Origin: Actinomycetes bacterium
GTDB lineage: Bacteria > Actinomycetota > Aquicultoria > Aquicultorales > Aquicultoraceae
DNA length: 44,360 bases
Direction: 5' to 3'
Assembly: GCA_021794835.1 (NCBI GenBank)
Contig: JAJYQA010000011.1
Span: 1-44,360 of the forward strand
In this document: positions 7,285 to 16,218 of the stretch, one piece after another
Numbering within the stretch: position 1 is the stretch's first letter
How the letters are laid out: each line of letters starts with the position of its first letter
Notes under the pieces: generated by a model
Seen by the model: the letters and a program-made list of their open reading frames with translations, nothing else
Database searches by the model: none
Told to the model about the DNA's origin: nothing
Program-made: the position numbers and the translations under genes

Positions 7285-9177
7285 TTACCTTGATAGATCA
7301 TTAACGTATCTAGCTCCTTTATCCTGGTAACCTAGAGCCGTTGCAAAAATCTTTCTAGCTACCGGAGCTGCAGTTGAGCCGCCGTGTCCTCCCTGCTCAA
7401 TTACAACGGCAGCTACATACTTTGGATTGTCCGCAGGTGCATAACCAACATAACATGCGTAATCCTGTTTACCTTGTACCTGCGATGTTCCTGTCTTACC
7501 GGCGGTTTTTACCGGGAAGCCCGCAAAGGCACCGGCCGCAGTACCCTTAGTCGTAACAAGTTCCAACGATGACTGCGCAAATGCAACTATGTTCTTAGAT
7601 ATCGGTAGCGTGCGCTTGTCTTCCGGCTTTAACTTAAACTCGGTTTTTATCTTGCCATTCCATGATATTATTGCTTTTCCTACATGGGGTCGGTAAAACG
7701 TCCCCCCATTTGCTATTGTGGCGTAAAACGATGCCATTTGGAGCGGAGTTGCCAAGAGATCGCCCTGACCGATTGCCATGCTTACCGTGTCTCCGGGATA
7801 CCATTTTTGAAACTCTGGGTGGCCCTTGTTAAAATCTTTCTTCCATTTCTTATCTGGGACACGGCCCTTTGCCTCCATTGGCAGGTCAACCCCCGTAAGC
7901 GACCCAAAACCAAAGATTCTGGCCCAATGTTGTAGCCCCTCTTGTGTCCGTTTATAAAATCTCAGACCGAGCTCGTAAAATACGGTATCGCACGAATCTG
8001 CGACTGCCATAGCAAGACTAATCCGTCCAAAACCGGCACGGTTCCAGTCGTACCTAATCCATTTTTTACCGAGCCCATCCCAACTTCCCGTACTATTAAA
8101 TATCTCACCGGTCGACGTTAGGCCATCGGCTAGCGCCCCCATTAGGGTTACCGGTTTAAAAGTCGACCCCGGAGGATATGCCATTAAGGCGCGGTTATTT
8201 AGCGGAAAGTGATTACTTGGGTTTACCAGATTATCCCAATCGTTTTTCGATATGCCGCCGACAAAAAGCGCGGGGTTGTATGTCGGGTAACTTGCCATAG
8301 CAATTATCTCGCCGTTTCTTGGGTCAAGTACAACAGCCGCCGCGCCATCGGCAGGTTCTCCGCTATTATGCGCCTGCTGGATGGCCTCACCCAGTGCCTG
8401 CTCGGTTGTTTTCTGGACATTAAGGTCGATGGTTAGCATGATATTTGAGCCAGGTATAGGGTCCTGTCTTTTAACAACCCGGACCGGCCTACCTAATGCA
8501 TCTACCTCAAGCTGCTGGCTTCCCTTCTCACCTCTTAGCACCCTCTCGTAACGGCGCTCGACGCCAGTTTTGCCAATGATGTCGCCCATCGCATAGTCGC
8601 CCGTATTTTTTAGCTTAGACAACTCCTCTTTTGATATCTCACCTAGATAACCGAATATATGGGCGCCCAACGTACCATACGGATAGGTTCGAACCGGCTC
8701 GGTTACGATGTCAACTCCGGGCAGCTCCATCTTATGCTCCTCGATATAGGCAAGAGTTGCCTGATTAAGATCTCTCTTTATAATTCTTGGTCTAAGCGGA
8801 TCGATTTTTTTGTCAGACAACTTATTCTTGATCTCATCGGTCGGCATCCCCAGTATTTTAGAGAGCTTGCTTAGCGTCTCGGGGTATTTTTCTGCAAACT
8901 GCGGGGGTACCGAGACACATATGCTGGGACGGTTGCCTACAAGTACCTGGCCATTTCTATCGTAAATGAGGCCCCTGGGAGCATCTATCGGAATAGTCCT
9001 GATGTAGTTTTCCTCTGCAAGTCCCGTATACATCTGGCCGTCCATTACCTGCAGAAACCAAAGCCTGCTTACCAGAACGGTAAATATTCCAAAGACGATA
9101 AATGTAATAATCATTAGCCTGGATTTAATATCTTCAGGTTTAGTATTTCGATCAAGTGTTATATCAGTTAACTTCAT
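7285..9177 (-). CDS. mrdA: Penicillin-binding protein 2 (elongation transpeptidase)
   Basis: Class B PBP that crosslinks lateral-wall peptidoglycan with RodA. One membrane anchor spans residues ~21-43. The dimerisation/pedestal region runs from about 60 to 240 and includes APRGLIYDRNG. The transpeptidase domain has the catalytic S338-T-F-K341, the second motif S395-C-D397 and KTGTSQ near the C-terminus. Its length of 630 residues matches PBP2. It is the third gene of the mreBCD-mrdA-rodA order, with 33 bases separating it from mreD and five from rodA. All key residues are present. There are no signs of transfer or damage. Confidence 0.95.
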   Translation of the reverse strand: MKLTDITLDRNTKPEDIKSRLMIITFIVFGIFTVLVSRLWFLQVMDGQMYTGLAEENYIRTIPIDAPRGLIYDRNGQVLVGNRPSICVSVPPQFAEKYPETLSKLSKILGMPTDEIKNKLSDKKIDPLRPRIIKRDLNQATLAYIEEHKMELPGVDIVTEPVRTYPYGTLGAHIFGYLGEISKEELSKLKNTGDYAMGDIIGKTGVERRYERVLRGEKGSQQLEVDALGRPVRVVKRQDPIPGSNIMLTIDLNVQKTTEQALGEAIQQAHNSGEPADGAAAVVLDPRNGEIIAMASYPTYNPALFVGGISKNDWDNLVNPSNHFPLNNRALMAYPPGSTFKPVTLMGALADGLTSTGEIFNSTGSWDGLGKKWIRYDWNRAGFGRISLAMAVADSCDTVFYELGLRFYKRTQEGLQHWARIFGFGSLTGVDLPMEAKGRVPDKKWKKDFNKGHPEFQKWYPGDTVSMAIGQGDLLATPLQMASFYATIANGGTFYRPHVGKAIISWNGKIKTEFKLKPEDKRTLPISKNIVAFAQSSLELVTTKGTAAGAFAGFPVKTAGKTGTSQVQGKQDYACYVGYAPADNPKYVAAVVIEQGGHGGSTAAPVARKIFATALGYQDKGARYVNDLSR

Positions 9178-9210
9178 AAAAATCTGGCTCCTGATCCCGA
9201 GTCCGGAATC

Positions 9211-9732
9211 CTAATCATATTTCCTTGCAATCCTGGTAACCGGCGTGCCTTGTTTAAATACCATAAACCGGCGAACGGCTCCATAAACGAAAGGCGTTAG
9301 GATTGCATTATAAATAGCCGACGGCAATATAATTTTTGATACCAACATTTCAACAGGCGTAATTTCTCCAAATAAAAACAAAAATGCAACGTAGATAAAT
9401 TCGTTGATCCAGGTTGCAACAAATATCGCAAACATAGGAATAAGAAGATTTTCAACAAAAATAGTTCTTTGGACCAGACCAGCAAAGAAGCCGACTATAG
9501 ACTTGCTCGCCATGCCGAGCCCAACGTAAGAACCGGCAAGTAAATCGCCAAGAAGCCCACCGAAAAACCCAATCAGCATGCCGTTCCGCGAACCATAAGT
9601 GAAACCATAAAGCGCGGTGACAATTAAGACAACGTCGGGCTTAGCCCCCGAGATAGCCATGTGCGGAACAATCGTGGCCTGGAATACAAACGCAACTAAA
9701 ATCACCAGGCATGATTGGATTAAAGGCCACAT
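9211..9732 (-). CDS. mreD: Rod-shape determining protein MreD
   Basis: Small integral membrane protein of the elongasome. The 173 residues form about five hydrophobic segments, with the typical glycine-rich stretch NGMLIGFFGGLLGDLLAGSY. Its start codon overlaps the mreC stop (TAATG), so the two are translationally coupled. Its identity rests on length, hydrophobic profile and position between mreC and mrdA; sequence conservation in this family is weak. It probably bridges MreC with PBP2/RodA in the membrane. Confidence 0.88.
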   Translation of the reverse strand: MWPLIQSCLVILVAFVFQATIVPHMAISGAKPDVVLIVTALYGFTYGSRNGMLIGFFGGLLGDLLAGSYVGLGMASKSIVGFFAGLVQRTIFVENLLIPMFAIFVATWINEFIYVAFLFLFGEITPVEMLVSKIILPSAIYNAILTPFVYGAVRRFMVFKQGTPVTRIARKYD

Positions 9733-10580
9733 TAGCTACCCCCCTTAAAAGAGAAATTGGGCTCGTACTTGACAACTAAAACCTCGTCAAGGTTTGTAAA
9801 ATCAACCGCGGGGTCAACTTCAACATCCTTGTAAAGCCCATAGCTTGACAGTGATACGTTAGCAACCTTCCCGACATAGATGCCCTTTGGAAAGAGTTCT
9901 CCCAGCCCGGAAGTAACAACTATGTCACCTTTTTGGATGGTTGAATCTTTTGATATATATTTTAGCAAAAGCTGTTGTTCTCTTAACTGACCCTTAATTA
10001 CACCGACCTCACCGGTCCTTTGAACCTGAACCGAAACCCCGCTTTGCACATCGTTTAAAAGAATTACCTTAGCAGCCCGCTGGGAAACATCGACCACTTG
10101 GCCAACAAGCCCGCCGCCTGCAATAACCGGCATATTTCGCTTGATCCCATCATCAAGCCCTTTATCAATTATTACTGACGACCACCAGTTGCTCGAAGGC
10201 ATTCCAGTAACGCGAGCTGGTATGGTATCGTACCCAGCCTGGTCTTTAAAACCAATGAGCGATTGAAGGCGGGAGTTTTCATTTTTTAAACCCTGGAGGG
10301 ATAATACTTTACTCTGCAGTTTAGCAACTTCTTGTCTAAGTCGCCTGTTTTCCCGTTTTAGATTCCCGAAGTGCACAAGATAGTCCCAGCCGTCTTTGAC
10401 CGGTGTAAGAGCACTGGTAGCTGAAGCCTGAATCGGAGATATCGCCGTCATCATAAAGCGCTCGGCTCTATGAATTGGGCCATTCTCACCCTCGCGGAAA
10501 TGGATAGTGAGGATAAGCATGCTTATGACAATTAGTGCAAATAAAATTAGGTAATTGCGTCTGCTAAAGAACTCAGGCAT
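9732..10580 (-). CDS. mreC: Cell-shape protein MreC
   Basis: Bitopic membrane protein that organises the elongation machinery and activates PBP2. One N-terminal membrane segment lies at residues ~11-27. A coiled-coil spans roughly 75-115 (LKRENRRLRQEVAKLQSK). The two beta-barrel domains follow, with family motifs such as ARVTGMPSSNWWSSVIIDKG and VVTSGLGELFPKGIYVGKV. At 282 residues it is normal in size. It starts nine bases after mreB and overlaps mreD by one base, so it is part of one operon. Confidence 0.94.
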   Translation of the reverse strand: MPEFFSRRNYLILFALIVISMLILTIHFREGENGPIHRAERFMMTAISPIQASATSALTPVKDGWDYLVHFGNLKRENRRLRQEVAKLQSKVLSLQGLKNENSRLQSLIGFKDQAGYDTIPARVTGMPSSNWWSSVIIDKGLDDGIKRNMPVIAGGGLVGQVVDVSQRAAKVILLNDVQSGVSVQVQRTGEVGVIKGQLREQQLLLKYISKDSTIQKGDIVVTSGLGELFPKGIYVGKVANVSLSSYGLYKDVEVDPAVDFTNLDEVLVVKYEPNFSFKGGS

Positions 10581-10589
10581 AAAGCCCCT

Positions 10590-11624
10590 TTATCTTGATG
10601 AAGTGCCGATCAATACTTTCCTGAGCGTGTTTATCTCGCTAAGGGCCTTTCCACTTCCTAAAGCCACGCAACTTAAAGGGTCATCGGTTATATGAACCGG
10701 CATTCCTGTTTCTTGCTTAATTCTTTCATCCATGCCTTTTAGGAGCGCCCCGCCGCCGCTTAAAACAATGCCCCTGTCCATAATGTCGCCAGATAACTCA
10801 GGCGGGGTTTTTTCTAAAGTGCTCTTTACCGCAAGGACGATTGCCGAGAGCGGCTCCTCGACAGCCGCCCTTATTTCCTCGGATGAAAGGATAACATTTT
10901 TAGGAAGCCCTGTTAGAAGATCACGGCCTCTTACTTCAGCATCTTCTTCCTCACCTAACGGATAGGCCGAACCAATTTCAATCTTTATCTCCTCAGCGGT
11001 ACGCTCACCAATCATAATATTATACTCTTTTTTGACGTGATTTATTATCGCCTCGTCGAATTCGTCTCCGCCAATTCTAACCGACTCGCAGGTTACAATC
11101 CCCCCCAGTGAGATGACCGCAACTTCCGTTGTGCCGCCGCCGATATCAACAATCAGGTTGCCAGTCGGCTCCTGGATAGGAAGACCCGCCCCGATAGCGG
11201 CTGCCATCGGCTCCTCTATCAGGTATGCCTCACGTGCTCCGGCAGATAGTGTCGCTTCAAACACTGCCCTTCTCTCAACTTCGGTGACACCAGAAGGGAC
11301 GCAGATAACAACCCGGGGCTTTGCCGGCCACTTACGGTTATGCACCTTCTGGATAAAGTGCCTAAGCATTGCCTCGGTAACATCAAAATCGGCGATGACG
11401 CCGTCTTTCAACGGTCTTATGGCAACGATGCTCCCTGGGGTGCGCCCAATCATCTTCTTTGCGTCTATTCCAACGGCAAGTATTTTGCTAGACGTCTTGT
11501 CATAAGCTACGACCGAAGGCTCAACTAAAACAATGCCTTTACCTTTAACGTGAACGAGCGTATTGGCTGTACCAAGGTCTACAGCCATATCCCGGCTAAA
11601 CGGCATCGACAAGAAATCAAACAT
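10590..11624 (-). CDS. mreB: Actin-like rod-shape protein MreB
   Basis: Bacterial actin that forms membrane-bound filaments directing lateral wall growth. The 344 residues carry the actin-fold ATP-binding signatures: [17 protein letters not shown] (phosphate 1), [17 protein letters not shown] (phosphate 2) and [16 protein letters not shown] (adenosine). The N-terminal [12 protein letters not shown] is a short amphipathic membrane-binding end. The start is well supported by AAGGAG six bases before the ATG. It is the first mre gene and lies 15 bases after radC, an order seen in many bacteria. Confidence 0.97.
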   Translation of the reverse strand: MFDFLSMPFSRDMAVDLGTANTLVHVKGKGIVLVEPSVVAYDKTSSKILAVGIDAKKMIGRTPGSIVAIRPLKDGVIADFDVTEAMLRHFIQKVHNRKWPAKPRVVICVPSGVTEVERRAVFEATLSAGAREAYLIEEPMAAAIGAGLPIQEPTGNLIVDIGGGTTEVAVISLGGIVTCESVRIGGDEFDEAIINHVKKEYNIMIGERTAEEIKIEIGSAYPLGEEEDAEVRGRDLLTGLPKNVILSSEEIRAAVEEPLSAIVLAVKSTLEKTPPELSGDIMDRGIVLSGGGALLKGMDERIKQETGMPVHITDDPLSCVALGSGKALSEINTLRKVLIGTSSR

Positions 11625-11639
11625 CGCCTCTCCTTTTAC

Positions 11640-12335
11640 CTACATTAGATTATATTCTTTCAGACTAACAAAGCGGCCGTCTCCTAAAATAATATGGTCC
11701 AGCAAATCTATACCGATAACCTTGCCCGCGCTTGCAAGCCGCTTGGTTACAGATATATCCTCAGAGCTAGGTGTCGGGTCACCGCTAGGATGGTTATGCG
11801 CAACTACCACTGCAGCGCCGTTATGCCTAATCGCCATTTTGTAAAGTTCCCGCGGGTGTACTACAGACGAGCTCAGGCTGCCGATTGATATATCGACCAC
11901 CCGCAAAACCTGGTGTTTTATGTTTAATATCAACGCTTTAAAATATTCCCGATCCAGATACCGCATGTCGGGCATGAGAAGCCGCACAACATCTTCCGGG
12001 GAATTTATGGTAAACCGCTCGGCTGGCGAGGCCGTGCCGGCCCGCCTTCCAAGCTCAAGCGCCGCCAATATCTGAGTAGCTTTTACTTTTCCTATTCCAC
12101 CAATACTGCAAAGCTCCTCGATGGTACGTTTGCTGAGAGAGCCAAGCGTCTGAAAATGAGATAATAACTTCTCGCTTAATTGAACTGTTGTTTTATTTTT
12201 AGTCCCAGTACCCAATACTATAGCCAGTAATTCCGCGTTTGACAAACTGCCTGCACCATATTGCATCAACCTCTCTCTTGGTCTCAATTCCGGCGGCAGT
12301 TGTTTAATAGTCAGATGTATGTCTCTCTCTGTCAA
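11640..12335 (-). CDS. radC: RadC family JAB/MPN metalloprotease-like protein
   Basis: RadC-family protein with an N-terminal helix-hairpin-helix region (ELCSIGGIGKVKATQILAAL) and a C-terminal JAMM/MPN domain with the metal-binding motif AHNHPSGDPTPSSED. The name comes from an old DNA-repair assignment that was later withdrawn; the true role is unclear. I chose TTG at 12335 as the start because AGGAGGGG lies just upstream and the protein then begins TERDIHLTIKQLPPELRPRE, close to the normal family start at 231 residues. An ATG at 12392 would add 19 residues with no good ribosome site. It begins the mre operon. Confidence 0.92.
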   Translation of the reverse strand: MTERDIHLTIKQLPPELRPRERLMQYGAGSLSNAELLAIVLGTGTKNKTTVQLSEKLLSHFQTLGSLSKRTIEELCSIGGIGKVKATQILAALELGRRAGTASPAERFTINSPEDVVRLLMPDMRYLDREYFKALILNIKHQVLRVVDISIGSLSSSVVHPRELYKMAIRHNGAAVVVAHNHPSGDPTPSSEDISVTKRLASAGKVIGIDLLDHIILGDGRFVSLKEYNLM

Positions 12336-12363
12336 TACCCCTCCTAAGTTAGATACAACTAAA

Positions 12364-12392
12364 TATGTAAATGTGCGCTTAGCAAGGTCCAA
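12364..12392 (-). promoter_or_regulatory. Possible promoter of the radC-mre operon
   Basis: On the minus strand TTGGAC (12387-12392) and TACATA (12364-12369) are 17 bases apart. Transcription would start near 12357, consistent with the TTG start at 12335 but not with the ATG at 12392. The match is moderate. Confidence 0.42.
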
Positions 12393-12610
12393 ATATATTC
12401 TATAGGATACGTTTGGTTATGTCACCCCAAAATAGGGTCCGGGGCTAGGGAATATATCTAACCATGGAGGCGGCTTGGTTAAGATAATAAAGCGGCTATC
12501 TGAAAAATAGTGCATGCCGGAATGGGATTAATGACTATTACCAACGGGTATATTTAAGAATCCAAAGCAACATTGGATTGCTGGAGGAGTAGTTTGGAGG
12601 TATTTAAGAG

Positions 12611-14011
12611 TTGGGTGAAGTGAGCTACGAGATAGCCATTATTGGAGGTGGTCCCGGCGGGTACTCGGCAGCCCTTAGGGCGGCAGAACTTGGTCTCAAA
12701 ACAGTGGTGATTGAGAAAGACAAGATCGGCGGCATCTGCCTACACCACGGGTGTATTCCAACCACAAGCCTTTTACAATGCGCAAAGGTACTTGAGACGG
12801 TCAATCGTTCTGATAAGTTCGGTATTAAAGTCGAGGGTATCTCTTACGACTGGCAGGCAATTCAAAAGGCTAAATCAGTCTCAGTTAACCGTCTGTTCAT
12901 GGGACTTAACACCCTATTTAAACAACGCAAGGTCGAGGTTATAAAAGGAACTGCGGCCTTTGATGAGCCAGGGTCGGTAAGAGTTGAGAATAATACTGGA
13001 TCACATACATTACTTACCGACAACATCATAATTGCAACTGGTTCCTCGCCAAGGGCAATTCCTGAGTTCCAAGGAAACCCAAATATGGCGATGGATACTA
13101 ACCAGGTTCTTGAGATAAACAAGGTTCCAAAATCGATTACGATTGTTGGTGGCGGCGCGTACGGTGTTGAGTTTGCCACTCTTTTTAAAACATTTGGCTC
13201 AGAGGTGTCGATCATCGAGAGGGCAGCACACCTTTTGCCCCGTGACGACCACGAGGTGGCAAAGTATCTCGAGAGATCTTTCGCTAAACGCGGGATAAGC
13301 ATATACACGAATACGAAAATCCAGGCGGCCGTGCAGACTAACGCCGGGGCGCAAATCGAAATCGAGAACCAATCAACCGGCGAGGTAAAAACAATAACCT
13401 CTGATAAGGTGCTGGTCACCGCAGGAAGAATTGCAAACCTTGATAACATTGATATCGAGACGCTGGGTTTGCGTACAAAATACGGCTTTATTGATACTGA
13501 TTCCGACATGAGGACAAATATCAAAGGTGTTTTCGCTGCCGGAGATGTCACCTTTAACCCCCAGTACGCCAACTTCGCCTTCTCGGAAGGTATCCATGCA
13601 GTTGAGATAATCGCTGGCATGGATCCCCCAACGCTCAATCTAAAACAGATACCTATATATACATTTGGTTCTCCAGAGCTGGCAAAGGTTGGATACACCG
13701 AAGATGAGGCTAAGCAGGCAGGTTTTGAGATTGAGACCGTGGGTCTCCCTTTACAGGCAGTACCCAGATCAGCGATCGACAAAGAAAGTATTGGATTTGC
13801 GAAAATAGTGTCCATAAAAGGGGGTCCGATCATCGGCGTTCATTTAATAGGCCCTGATGTAGTTAACTTGATCTCAGAAGCAATGCTTATCACAAACTGG
13901 GAGGCAACAGCGGAAGACGTGGCTCAGTTTCTCCATCCACACCCTTCATTTGCCGAATCGATTGGCGAGACGGTGTTGAAGCTGGCGGGAAAACCATTGC
14001 ATTCATTATAA
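12611..14011 (+). CDS. lpdA: Dihydrolipoamide dehydrogenase (E3)
   Basis: Flavoprotein that re-oxidises the dihydrolipoyl groups of the 2-oxoacid dehydrogenase complex and reduces NAD+. The FAD-binding GGGPGG is at residues 12-17. The redox disulfide is C43 and C48 (CLHHGC). The NAD-binding Rossmann motif is VGGGAYGVEF. The C-terminal catalytic His/Glu motif is HPHPSFAESIGE. Odd point: the residue after CIP-T, normally a conserved lysine near the flavin (CIPSK), is threonine 52 (CIPTTSLL). The TTG start has GGAGG ten bases upstream; GTG at 12620 is a less likely alternative. First gene of the PDH operon, 20 bases before pdhA. Confidence 0.95.
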   Translation: MGEVSYEIAIIGGGPGGYSAALRAAELGLKTVVIEKDKIGGICLHHGCIPTTSLLQCAKVLETVNRSDKFGIKVEGISYDWQAIQKAKSVSVNRLFMGLNTLFKQRKVEVIKGTAAFDEPGSVRVENNTGSHTLLTDNIIIATGSSPRAIPEFQGNPNMAMDTNQVLEINKVPKSITIVGGGAYGVEFATLFKTFGSEVSIIERAAHLLPRDDHEVAKYLERSFAKRGISIYTNTKIQAAVQTNAGAQIEIENQSTGEVKTITSDKVLVTAGRIANLDNIDIETLGLRTKYGFIDTDSDMRTNIKGVFAAGDVTFNPQYANFAFSEGIHAVEIIAGMDPPTLNLKQIPIYTFGSPELAKVGYTEDEAKQAGFEIETVGLPLQAVPRSAIDKESIGFAKIVSIKGGPIIGVHLIGPDVVNLISEAMLITNWEATAEDVAQFLHPHPSFAESIGETVLKLAGKPLHSL

Positions 14012-14031
14012 AAAGATCAGGAGGTAAGACT

Positions 14032-15009
14032 ATGCAGGTTAAGCCATTAGAGCTTGGTGCTAAGGAGCTAATGGATATCTACTATCTCATGCGGCTCGGG
14101 CGTGCGATTGAGGATCGCCTCAACCTCCTCTATAAAGGCGGAAGGCTCCCCGGGGCAATCTATCTTGGTACCGGCCAGGAAGCGATAGAAATTGGGGCTT
14201 CTTATGCCCTTGAGCCGGGTGATGTGCTTGCGCCCACCCACCGCGATATGATGTCGCAGCTTCCCAGAGGGATCACGCCAAGAGAGGTTTTTCTACAGCA
14301 CTATGCCAGGGCAGACAGTCTCACGCATGGCAAAGGCGAAGATAACTACCAGGGCGACTTAAAACGCGGTACTTTTGCAACAGTAAGTATGCTTCCCGAT
14401 TTTTACCCGGTGGCGGCAGGCGCCGCACTTGCCTTTAAGCTTCGCCGTGAAAAACAAGTTGCTATGGCCTATTGCGGCGAGGGTGCGACATCGGTCGGCG
14501 ATTGGCATGAGGCAATAAATGCCGCCTCGGTGCTTAACCTCCCCGTCGTTTTTGTTGTAATCAACAACGGATACGCCTATTCTACCCCCGTCTACAAGGA
14601 GATGAAAGTCGCAAACGTAGCGGATAGGGCCTGCGCTTATTCTATCCCCGGCGTCATTGTTGACGGAAATGATGTTATTGAGTGCTACCAGGGGGCCAAG
14701 AAGGCTGTTGAGAGAGCCCGCGAGGGCGGCGGTCCTACGCTAATTGAAGCAAAGACCATGCGTATGCGGGGCCACGCCGGACATGACCCGGCCACTTACG
14801 TGGCAAAAGATATAATCGATCTTTGGACAAAGCGCGACCCGATCGTACGCTTTGAAAACTACCTGACTGAGCGAGGTCTACTCGACGAAGATAAAAAGAA
14901 AGAGGTTATCGACCATGTAAATGCAACCGTCGAGGATGCGGTCAATTATGCAGAACAAAGCCCCTATCCAGAGGGAAAGGAGGCAACAGAAGATGTCTAC
15001 GCAGCCTAG
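14032..15009 (+). CDS. pdhA: 2-oxoacid dehydrogenase E1 component, alpha subunit
   Basis: Thiamine-diphosphate-dependent subunit that decarboxylates pyruvate or a branched-chain 2-oxoacid with the beta subunit. The TPP-binding motif runs from CGEGATSVGDWHEA to VVFVVINNGYAYSTP (G-E-G followed by N-N). The substrate and phosphoryl loops include RMRGHAGHDPATY. Its 325 residues are typical. The ATG is preceded by AGGAGG. It is 20 bases after lpdA and overlaps pdhB by 17 bases. Sequence alone does not cleanly separate pyruvate from branched-chain substrates, so the pdh name is provisional; the accompanying lipoate genes and single set of subunits fit a general complex. Confidence 0.92.
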   Translation: MQVKPLELGAKELMDIYYLMRLGRAIEDRLNLLYKGGRLPGAIYLGTGQEAIEIGASYALEPGDVLAPTHRDMMSQLPRGITPREVFLQHYARADSLTHGKGEDNYQGDLKRGTFATVSMLPDFYPVAAGAALAFKLRREKQVAMAYCGEGATSVGDWHEAINAASVLNLPVVFVVINNGYAYSTPVYKEMKVANVADRACAYSIPGVIVDGNDVIECYQGAKKAVERAREGGGPTLIEAKTMRMRGHAGHDPATYVAKDIIDLWTKRDPIVRFENYLTERGLLDEDKKKEVIDHVNATVEDAVNYAEQSPYPEGKEATEDVYAA

Positions 15010-16000
15010 CCAAAGTCAAGATGAACAAAAAGAGACACTTTTTATCGATGCGATATCTCAGGCTCTCTGGGAGGAGATGGAACGTGACTCAAGCATTTTT
15101 ATGATGGGAGAAGATATCGGTCCCTACGGGGGTGCGTTTAAAGTGACCAAGGGCTTTATTGAGCACTTCGGCCCGGAGAGGATAATCGATATGCCGATCG
15201 CCGAAGAAGCTTACACGGGCATGGCGGTTGGTGCTGCCTTAACAGGTATGCGCCCGGTTATCGAGTATCAGTATGCCGACTTTATATCCTGCGCCTGGGA
15301 TCAGATTGTAAACGTCGCCGCCAAGTACCATTACCGCACTCGCGAAGCCGTCCCGATGGTGATGAGAGCTCCATCCGGTGCGGGTCTAAGAGCTGGGCCG
15401 TTTCATAGCCAAAGCCCCGAGGGGTGGTTTGCTCACATGCCCGGGCTTAAAGTAGTTATGCCCGGCACTCCTTATGATGCCAAAGGCTTATTGAAAGCCG
15501 CTATAAGAGATAATAATCCGGTTATCTTTTTTGAACATAAGTACTTGTATCGACGCCTAAAGGAGCAAATACCAACTGATGACTATACCGTTCCAATCAG
15601 CAAGGCTAAGGTGCATAAAGAAGGGACAGACGCCACTATCATCACCTATGCGGCAATGCTTCAGGTTGCCCTTGAGGCGGCAAACAAAGCCCAAGAAAAA
15701 GGCATCTCCGTTGAGGTGGTAGACCTGAGAACTATCTACCCACTGGATAAAGAGACAATTTTAAACTCGGTTGCTAAGACAAGTAAGGCAATCATGCTCT
15801 ATGAGGATATAAAAACACTGGGGATTGGTGCAGAGGTCTCAGCCATTATCGCCGAGGAGGCATTTGAGAGCCTGGACGGTCCTGTTCTAAGGGTGGCCTC
15901 TCCCGATGCGCCGATACCATACAGTCCACCTCTGGAAGATTACTTTCTCCCAAAGGTGGACGATGTAATGGTGGCTATTGATAAGCTGTCAGCATATTAG
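14993..16000 (+). CDS. pdhB: 2-oxoacid dehydrogenase E1 component, beta subunit
   Basis: Beta subunit of the heterotetrameric E1. Recognisable family stretches are FMMGEDIGPYGGAFKVTKG, ERIIDMPIAEEAYTGMAVG and VVMPGTPYDAKGLLKAAIRD near the TPP/subunit interface. The protein has 335 residues. Start chosen at ATG 14993, inside the end of pdhA, because AAAGGAGG lies nine bases upstream and the N-terminus then matches family length; an upstream in-frame ATG at 14921 would add an unrelated 24 residues. After it comes a 218-base gap full of repeats before pdhC. Confidence 0.93.
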   Translation: MSTQPSQSQDEQKETLFIDAISQALWEEMERDSSIFMMGEDIGPYGGAFKVTKGFIEHFGPERIIDMPIAEEAYTGMAVGAALTGMRPVIEYQYADFISCAWDQIVNVAAKYHYRTREAVPMVMRAPSGAGLRAGPFHSQSPEGWFAHMPGLKVVMPGTPYDAKGLLKAAIRDNNPVIFFEHKYLYRRLKEQIPTDDYTVPISKAKVHKEGTDATIITYAAMLQVALEAANKAQEKGISVEVVDLRTIYPLDKETILNSVAKTSKAIMLYEDIKTLGIGAEVSAIIAEEAFESLDGPVLRVASPDAPIPYSPPLEDYFLPKVDDVMVAIDKLSAY

Positions 16001-16001
16001 A

Positions 16002-16140
16002 AGGCCAAAAGGCCAATGTTTTGTAGGTCTAGATATGTGGGTCGGCCAAAAGCCAATAAAGAATTGTCATTGCGAGAAACGAGCGCAGCGAGTGACGTGG
16101 CAATCCTATTGGCTATTGGCTACTTGGCTATTTGGCTTAC
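16002..16140. repeat. Composite palindromic repeat between pdhB and pdhC
   Basis: The centre (16065-16105) is a REP-like element with ends ATTGC and GCAAT and a GAGCGCAGCGAG core; short elements of this CATTGCGAG...GCAATC type are widespread in bacterial genomes. It is flanked on the left by GGCCAAAA, GGCCAATG, GGCCAAAA and GCCAATA words (16002-16059). On the right are four degenerate TTGGCTA words (16108-16138), which are reverse complements of the left ones. The whole could fold into one long imperfect hairpin in the operon mRNA. No T run follows it. Confidence 0.7.
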
Positions 16141-16218
16141 AAAACTAAACGTATAAGCATACGTAAATTTTAACGGATAGAGATTACTTATAGACAAAGA
16201 GATAGGAGTTGTTGACGT

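Noticed and set aside
12862-13833. Long antisense reading frame opposite lpdA (323 codons)
   Set aside because: It is a mirror of a well-supported gene; the protein is Ser/Ile-rich without domain features and has no ribosome site.
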